A DNA stretch of 64,000 nt, from the NCBI GenBank assembly GCA_964648115.1, contig CAZYME010000009.1:1-64000 (forward strand), read 5' to 3'. Position 1 is the stretch's first letter. Each line of letters begins with the position of its first letter. A program made the position numbers and the translations under genes. This stretch comes from CAZYME01 sp964648115. Its GTDB lineage: Bacteria > Pseudomonadota > Gammaproteobacteria > Legionellales > Legionellaceae. Of this stretch, positions 60,138 to 64,000 are shown in pieces. Below the pieces are notes generated by a model. The model ran no database searches, was not told the origin of the DNA, and worked only from the letters and a program-made list of their open reading frames with translations.

Positions 60138-61148
60138 TTAACGACTCAACTCCCCACAAAGATCCTCTTCCATCAATGCCTTAATCTTCTTAACATCCGA
60201 ATACTTACTAAGTAAATACAACAACTTACAATGAGCAGCCTCCGGCGTCATATCATAACCACTTACAAGACCCGCTTGCTTCAAAGTAAAACCTGTCGCA
60301 TATTGACTCATCTCCACCCTGCCATGCTGGCATTGGCTGCAATTCACAAGGATCACACCACGCTGACAAGCATCCTCCAATAACTTTAAAAAACTCGGAT
60401 CATTATTGGGCGCATTCCCCACACCATATGTTTCAAGTATCAACCCACGCAAAGGTTGATTCAAAATATAAGTAAGTACCTCGGTCGTAAACCCCGGGAA
60501 TAACCTAAAGTTAGTAATGCATTGAGCGCTCATAGTCTGCAAATGAAAAGCTCCTTGCTTACCCCGGAGCAAGAGATCTTGATTAAGCTCAATAGCCGTT
60601 CCAATCGTTGCAAGATGGGGAAAATTAGGCGAATCAAATGCATTAAATCGATTTGCACTTACTTTTTGAGTGCGATTGCCCCGTAATAGTCGCTGATTAA
60701 AATAAACGCATACTTCTTTTATAGGCTGGTGCGCTGCAAGCCATAACGACGTAACAATATTATCTAACGCATCATTACGCACTTCTGAGAGCGGTATTTG
60801 AGAGCCTGTCAGAATCACAGGTTTATCTAAATTCTCTAGCATGAAGGACAAAGCTGACGCTGTGTAACTCATAGTATCGGTACCGTGAAAAATCACAAAT
60901 CCATCAAAATTGGCATACTCCTCAGCGATATCTGTGGCAATTCGGTTCCATTGATCCGTCGTCATGTTCGATGAATCAAGTAAAGGCTGATACTCTTTGA
61001 TGACATAATTAGGCATGTCTGGATGAAATAACGTAGGAATTTTTTCCAACTCGGATGATACGTATCCCTGAACCGGCTCATAGCCATGCGGAGTTTTGAT
61101 ACTACTAATAGTCCCACCTGTATTGATAATTAGAATGTTTTTTTTCAT
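60138..61148 (-). CDS. ansA: Type I L-asparaginase
   Basis: AnsA hydrolyses asparagine to aspartate and ammonia in the cytoplasm. The 336-residue protein begins MKKNILIINTGGTISS, with the first catalytic Thr in TGGTI, and has the second in VIFHGTDTMSYTASAL; ILTGSQIPL and NCSQCQHGRVEM follow. There is no signal peptide, as in the type I enzyme. It stands alone. Confidence 0.93.
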   Translation of the reverse strand: MKKNILIINTGGTISSIKTPHGYEPVQGYVSSELEKIPTLFHPDMPNYVIKEYQPLLDSSNMTTDQWNRIATDIAEEYANFDGFVIFHGTDTMSYTASALSFMLENLDKPVILTGSQIPLSEVRNDALDNIVTSLWLAAHQPIKEVCVYFNQRLLRGNRTQKVSANRFNAFDSPNFPHLATIGTAIELNQDLLLRGKQGAFHLQTMSAQCITNFRLFPGFTTEVLTYILNQPLRGLILETYGVGNAPNNDPSFLKLLEDACQRGVILVNCSQCQHGRVEMSQYATGFTLKQAGLVSGYDMTPEAAHCKLLYLLSKYSDVKKIKALMEEDLCGELSR

Positions 61149-61210
61149 AAATTATGACCCACTGAGATCGCCCACTAAAAAGACTGCCTTCCGGTAATAA
61201 TAGCACTTGT

Positions 61211-61308
61211 TGGGTAATTACCCAGCACTCTCAATTTGTAAGTGCTGTCGTCCCCGCGCAGGCGGGGGCGACAGCGAAAATGCACAATTAATGCGCTACA
61301 AATTGAGA
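61211..61308. repeat. Palindromic repeat element before rppH
   Basis: A perfect 14-bp palindrome, tgggtaattaccca (61211-61224), is followed by arms ctcaatttgta (61230-61240) and tacaaattgag (61297-61307) around a GC hairpin gctgtcgtccccgc / gcgggggcgacagc (61244-61275). The core is like the inner arms of MITE family A. The rest of 61149-61395 shows no gene. Confidence 0.6.
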
Positions 61309-61395
61309 ATTACTGGAAGTTACCAGTTTTCATTGCCAACTCCTTGCTTTCTGTGGAAAAATCAAGAAATCATTGAGTGGTTTTAAGCAATAATT

Positions 61396-61920
61396 ATGGT
61401 TATCGACAGAGCCGGTTACCGGCTAAATGTAGGGATCGTTTTAATAAACGAGTCCGGCCGCGTGTTTTGGGGAAGGCGGCATGGGCATGATGCTTGGCAG
61501 TTCCCTCAAGGCGGGCTTGCAGCCGGAGAAACCGCGCTGGATGCCATGTTTAGAGAACTGCACGAGGAAATTGGACTAGAGCGTGAAGACATTGAAGTAT
61601 TAGGCGTAACCAAACGCTGGCTAAAATATCGACTTCCCAAACAGTATTTACGGCATGGTAGTGAACCGTTGGTCATCGGTCAAAAACAAAAATGGTATTT
61701 ATTAAAGCTAGTTTCTAGCGAACAAAAGGTTCGCCTCGACCTATGCGACTCGCCAGAATTTGATAGTTGGCGCTGGATTGATTACCACGAGCCACAAGAA
61801 CATGTCATTTTTTTCAAAAAACAGGTTTATACACAAGCCCTGAAGGAATTAGAACATTTTCTCAAAAAACGACGACCCTCTTTGAGCGCGCGTCGCAAAC
61901 GAGGTAGCCATGGCCGCTAG
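61396..61920 (+). CDS. rppH: RNA pyrophosphohydrolase
   Basis: RppH removes pyrophosphate from mRNA 5' ends and so starts decay. The 174-residue protein starts MVIDRAGYRLNVGIVLINE and has the Nudix box GGLAAGETALDAMFRELHEEIGL split as GG..GE and REL.EE, and WRWIDYHEPQEHVIFFKKQVY. A basic C-terminal tail (KKRRPSLSARRKRGSHGR) follows. ptsP starts 27 bp later, the conserved gammaproteobacterial order. Confidence 0.95.
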   Translation: MVIDRAGYRLNVGIVLINESGRVFWGRRHGHDAWQFPQGGLAAGETALDAMFRELHEEIGLEREDIEVLGVTKRWLKYRLPKQYLRHGSEPLVIGQKQKWYLLKLVSSEQKVRLDLCDSPEFDSWRWIDYHEPQEHVIFFKKQVYTQALKELEHFLKKRRPSLSARRKRGSHGR

Positions 61921-61947
61921 AAACAGTTCGCCTTAAGGGATGTCGAA

Positions 61948-64000
61948 ATGCTAAAAATATTAAAGCGTATCGTCCAAGACGTTACTACAGCGAGCCATCT
62001 AACTGAGGCCCTTGAAACGCTGGTAGAACGTGTGCGTGAAGCAGTTACAGCTGATGCAGTTTCTGTGTTTCTCATCGACAATAGACTTGCTGAATATGTA
62101 TTAATTGCCACCGATGGCCTAAATAAACAAGCCGAATCACGCGTACGCGTTGCGTTAGATAGTGGATTAATTGGTTTAGTAGGCCGGCGTGAGGAGCCTA
62201 TTAATATCAGCAAAGCACCATCTCACCCCGACTTTCATCAAAACCCTCTTTTAGGCGAAGAGAGCTTAAATGCGTTTCTCGGCGTACCCATTATCCAACA
62301 TCGTAAGCTCTTTGGTGTATTAACCGTTCAACAAGTGGAAGAGCGTTGTTTCGACGATGCAGAAGAAGCCTTTTTGATTACGCTGGCAGCGCAACTGGGC
62401 GGTATTATTGCGCATGCTGAAGCCACCGGCGAATTAGCGCAATTAACACAGCCGCGAGCTGCCACTGGTTCCCCTAATGCAGATACCCTCCAAATTGCCT
62501 TAACTGGACTAGGAAGCGTGCCTGGTATTGCGATTGGTACAGCAGTTGTCGTCTATCCACCTGCCGATATCGATGCGGTTCCTCGTAACACAGTGGAAGA
62601 TTTAGACGGTGAAATAGCCATTTTTTACGAGGCATTAGCGAGCGCGCGTGACAATATGCACCGCTTAGGGCGGCGTATGAAATCAAGCCTTGAGGAGGAT
62701 GAACACGCCTTATTTGATGTGTATCTGAAGCTTCTTGATAAAGATAGTTTAGGCGCTGAGGTCGTGCAGGAGATTCGTAGTGAAAAATTAAGTGCGCAGG
62801 CTGCACTAGCGACTGTAATTAAAAAGCACGTCAATCAATTTGAGAATATGAAAGACGATTATTTACGTGAACGCGCTAGCGATTTTCGCGATATCGGCAG
62901 ACGAGTACTGGCCGAACTACAATCATCACAACAAGAGGAAATTGATTACCCGCGTCGCACCATTCTTGTTGGTGAAGAAATTTCCGCAGCGGCCCTTGCT
63001 GAAGTCCCTGAAGGACAACTGGCGGGCGTAGTGTCAGCAAAAGGGGCTAATAATTCCCATGTAGCCATTTTGGCACGGGCCTTGGGCGTCCCTGCAGTGA
63101 TGGGGGTCCGTGGGCTTAAAATAGAGCAACTATCCCGCCGGGCTATCATTGTAGATGGATATTATGGTCATGTGTTTATTTCGCCCACGAAAGCATTGCT
63201 TAGCGAATACAAACAACTAATACAAGAAGAAGACAAGCTTAACGAAAGCCTGGAAAGTCTGCGTGATAAACCCGCTGAAACCACCGATAACTACCGCGTG
63301 TCGCTACAAGTAAATACCGGTCTTGCTATGGATGCGGGTTTGTCGATGAGCGTCGGGGCGGAAGGCGTAGGGCTTTACCGCTCAGAAATCCCGTTCATGA
63401 GCCGCGATCGCTTTCCCTCGGAAGACGAGCAATACATCATTTATAAACAAATTCTCAAGGCCTTTGCACCCCGTTTGGTAACCATGCGGACCCTGGACAT
63501 CGGCGGAGATAAAGTATTACCCTATTTCCCCGTAGAAGAAGACAACCCCTACCTTGGCTGGCGAGGCATTCGTGTCACACTTGATCATCCTGAGGTGTTT
63601 TTGTTACAAGTACGCGCTATGATGCGAGCCAATGAAGAGCTCAACAACCTGCGGATTATGTTGCCGATGATCACCTCTCTCAGCGAGGTAGACGAAGCAT
63701 GTTTTTTAGTCGACAAGGCCTATGCTGAGCTGTTAGAAGAAGGATGTATCATTGATAAGCCTCAAGTGGGTGTGATGATTGAAGTCCCAGCAGCCGTGTA
63801 TCAAGCACGTGAGCTAGCCAAACGTGTAGATTTTCTTTCCGTAGGCAGCAATGATTTAACACAATATCTGCTAGCCGTAGACCGCAATAATGCTCGCGTG
63901 GCAGGCCTTTATGACTCGTTGCATCCAGCGATGCTTAACGCCTTACTTAAAGTTGTCGAGGGTGGTCATGCAGCAGGGGTTGAGGTAAGTATCTGTGGAG
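61948..64000 (+). CDS. ptsP: Phosphoenolpyruvate-protein phosphotransferase PtsP (EI-Ntr), 5' part
   Basis: PtsP starts the nitrogen-related PTS by passing phosphate from PEP to NPr. The frame is open from ATG 61948 (ttaaggga upstream) to the right edge, 684 codons, and continues outside. Residues about 1-165 form a GAF domain (DAVSVFLIDN, FLGVPIIQHRKLFGVLTVQQ). The EI part follows, with the phospho-accepting H371 in ANNSHVAILARALGVPAVMG, then the TIM-barrel domain (GLYRSEIPFM, TMRTLDIGGDK, PQVGVMIEVPAAV, SVGSNDLTQYLLAVDRNN). The end of the gene is beyond the window. Confidence 0.95.
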   Translation, partial: MLKILKRIVQDVTTASHLTEALETLVERVREAVTADAVSVFLIDNRLAEYVLIATDGLNKQAESRVRVALDSGLIGLVGRREEPINISKAPSHPDFHQNPLLGEESLNAFLGVPIIQHRKLFGVLTVQQVEERCFDDAEEAFLITLAAQLGGIIAHAEATGELAQLTQPRAATGSPNADTLQIALTGLGSVPGIAIGTAVVVYPPADIDAVPRNTVEDLDGEIAIFYEALASARDNMHRLGRRMKSSLEEDEHALFDVYLKLLDKDSLGAEVVQEIRSEKLSAQAALATVIKKHVNQFENMKDDYLRERASDFRDIGRRVLAELQSSQQEEIDYPRRTILVGEEISAAALAEVPEGQLAGVVSAKGANNSHVAILARALGVPAVMGVRGLKIEQLSRRAIIVDGYYGHVFISPTKALLSEYKQLIQEEDKLNESLESLRDKPAETTDNYRVSLQVNTGLAMDAGLSMSVGAEGVGLYRSEIPFMSRDRFPSEDEQYIIYKQILKAFAPRLVTMRTLDIGGDKVLPYFPVEEDNPYLGWRGIRVTLDHPEVFLLQVRAMMRANEELNNLRIMLPMITSLSEVDEACFLVDKAYAELLEEGCIIDKPQVGVMIEVPAAVYQARELAKRVDFLSVGSNDLTQYLLAVDRNNARVAGLYDSLHPAMLNALLKVVEGGHAAGVEVSICG

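Overview
The window is a 64 kb stretch of a gammaproteobacterial chromosome with one 100-N assembly gap. The core genes (smpB, glmS, tex, fumC, rho, ubiD, ubiE-ubiJ-ubiB, epmC, hspQ, rppH-ptsP, a cytochrome c oxidase operon) fix the class. The mix of housekeeping genes with genes of eukaryotic flavour, and the dense palindromic repeats, suggest a host-associated member of the Legionellales (Coxiella/Legionella/Berkiella-like). The order-level assignment is inference from reading, not a computed placement.

Layout. 1-10.8 kb: the 3' part of a Thr/Ser-rich repeat membrane protein, smpB-glmS, tex-yciA, two poorly known proteins and an L,D-transpeptidase. 10.9-19 kb: psd, tRNA-Leu(CAG), a GDPD phosphodiesterase, an AroE-like oxidoreductase, fumC, rsmE, trxA and rho. 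19-27 kb: ubiD-fre, mltB-msrBA, hspQ, an M15 peptidase, an unknown protein with an internal duplication and a candidate 6S RNA. 27-35 kb, minus strand: ksgA, then an overlapping run TraI_2-domain gene, apaH, and a tripartite efflux system (outer-membrane factor, lipoprotein adaptor, ABC ATPase, MacB-like permease). 35-42 kb: an accessory stretch with an unknown protein, an F-box-like protein, nadD, a large CX5R-motif phosphatase candidate, epmC, tatC and another unknown. 42-48 kb, minus strand: ubiE-ubiJ-ubiB-tatA-tatB, small proteins, a LysE-type exporter and a Rieske protein. 48-54 kb: a four-haem cytochrome c followed by ctaC-ctaD-ctaG-ctaE. 54-64 kb: a membrane protein with a LIR-like C-terminus, an 11-residue-repeat secreted protein, glmU, an unknown protein with 41-residue repeats broken by the gap, ansA, rppH and the 5' part of ptsP.

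Almost every intergenic space holds a palindromic repeat. At least seven families recur. One is a MITE of about 131-135 bp whose three copies are each flanked by 11-13 bp direct repeats. Other families sit inside one another, giving nested hairpins. One repeat lies inside the 5' end of the efflux adaptor gene and is translated.

The most interesting content is the set of candidate host-interaction proteins: the mucin-like protein at the left edge, the F-box-like protein, the CX5R phosphatase and the LIR-ended membrane protein. All effector roles here are inference from motifs and setting; no secretion-system genes are present in the window.
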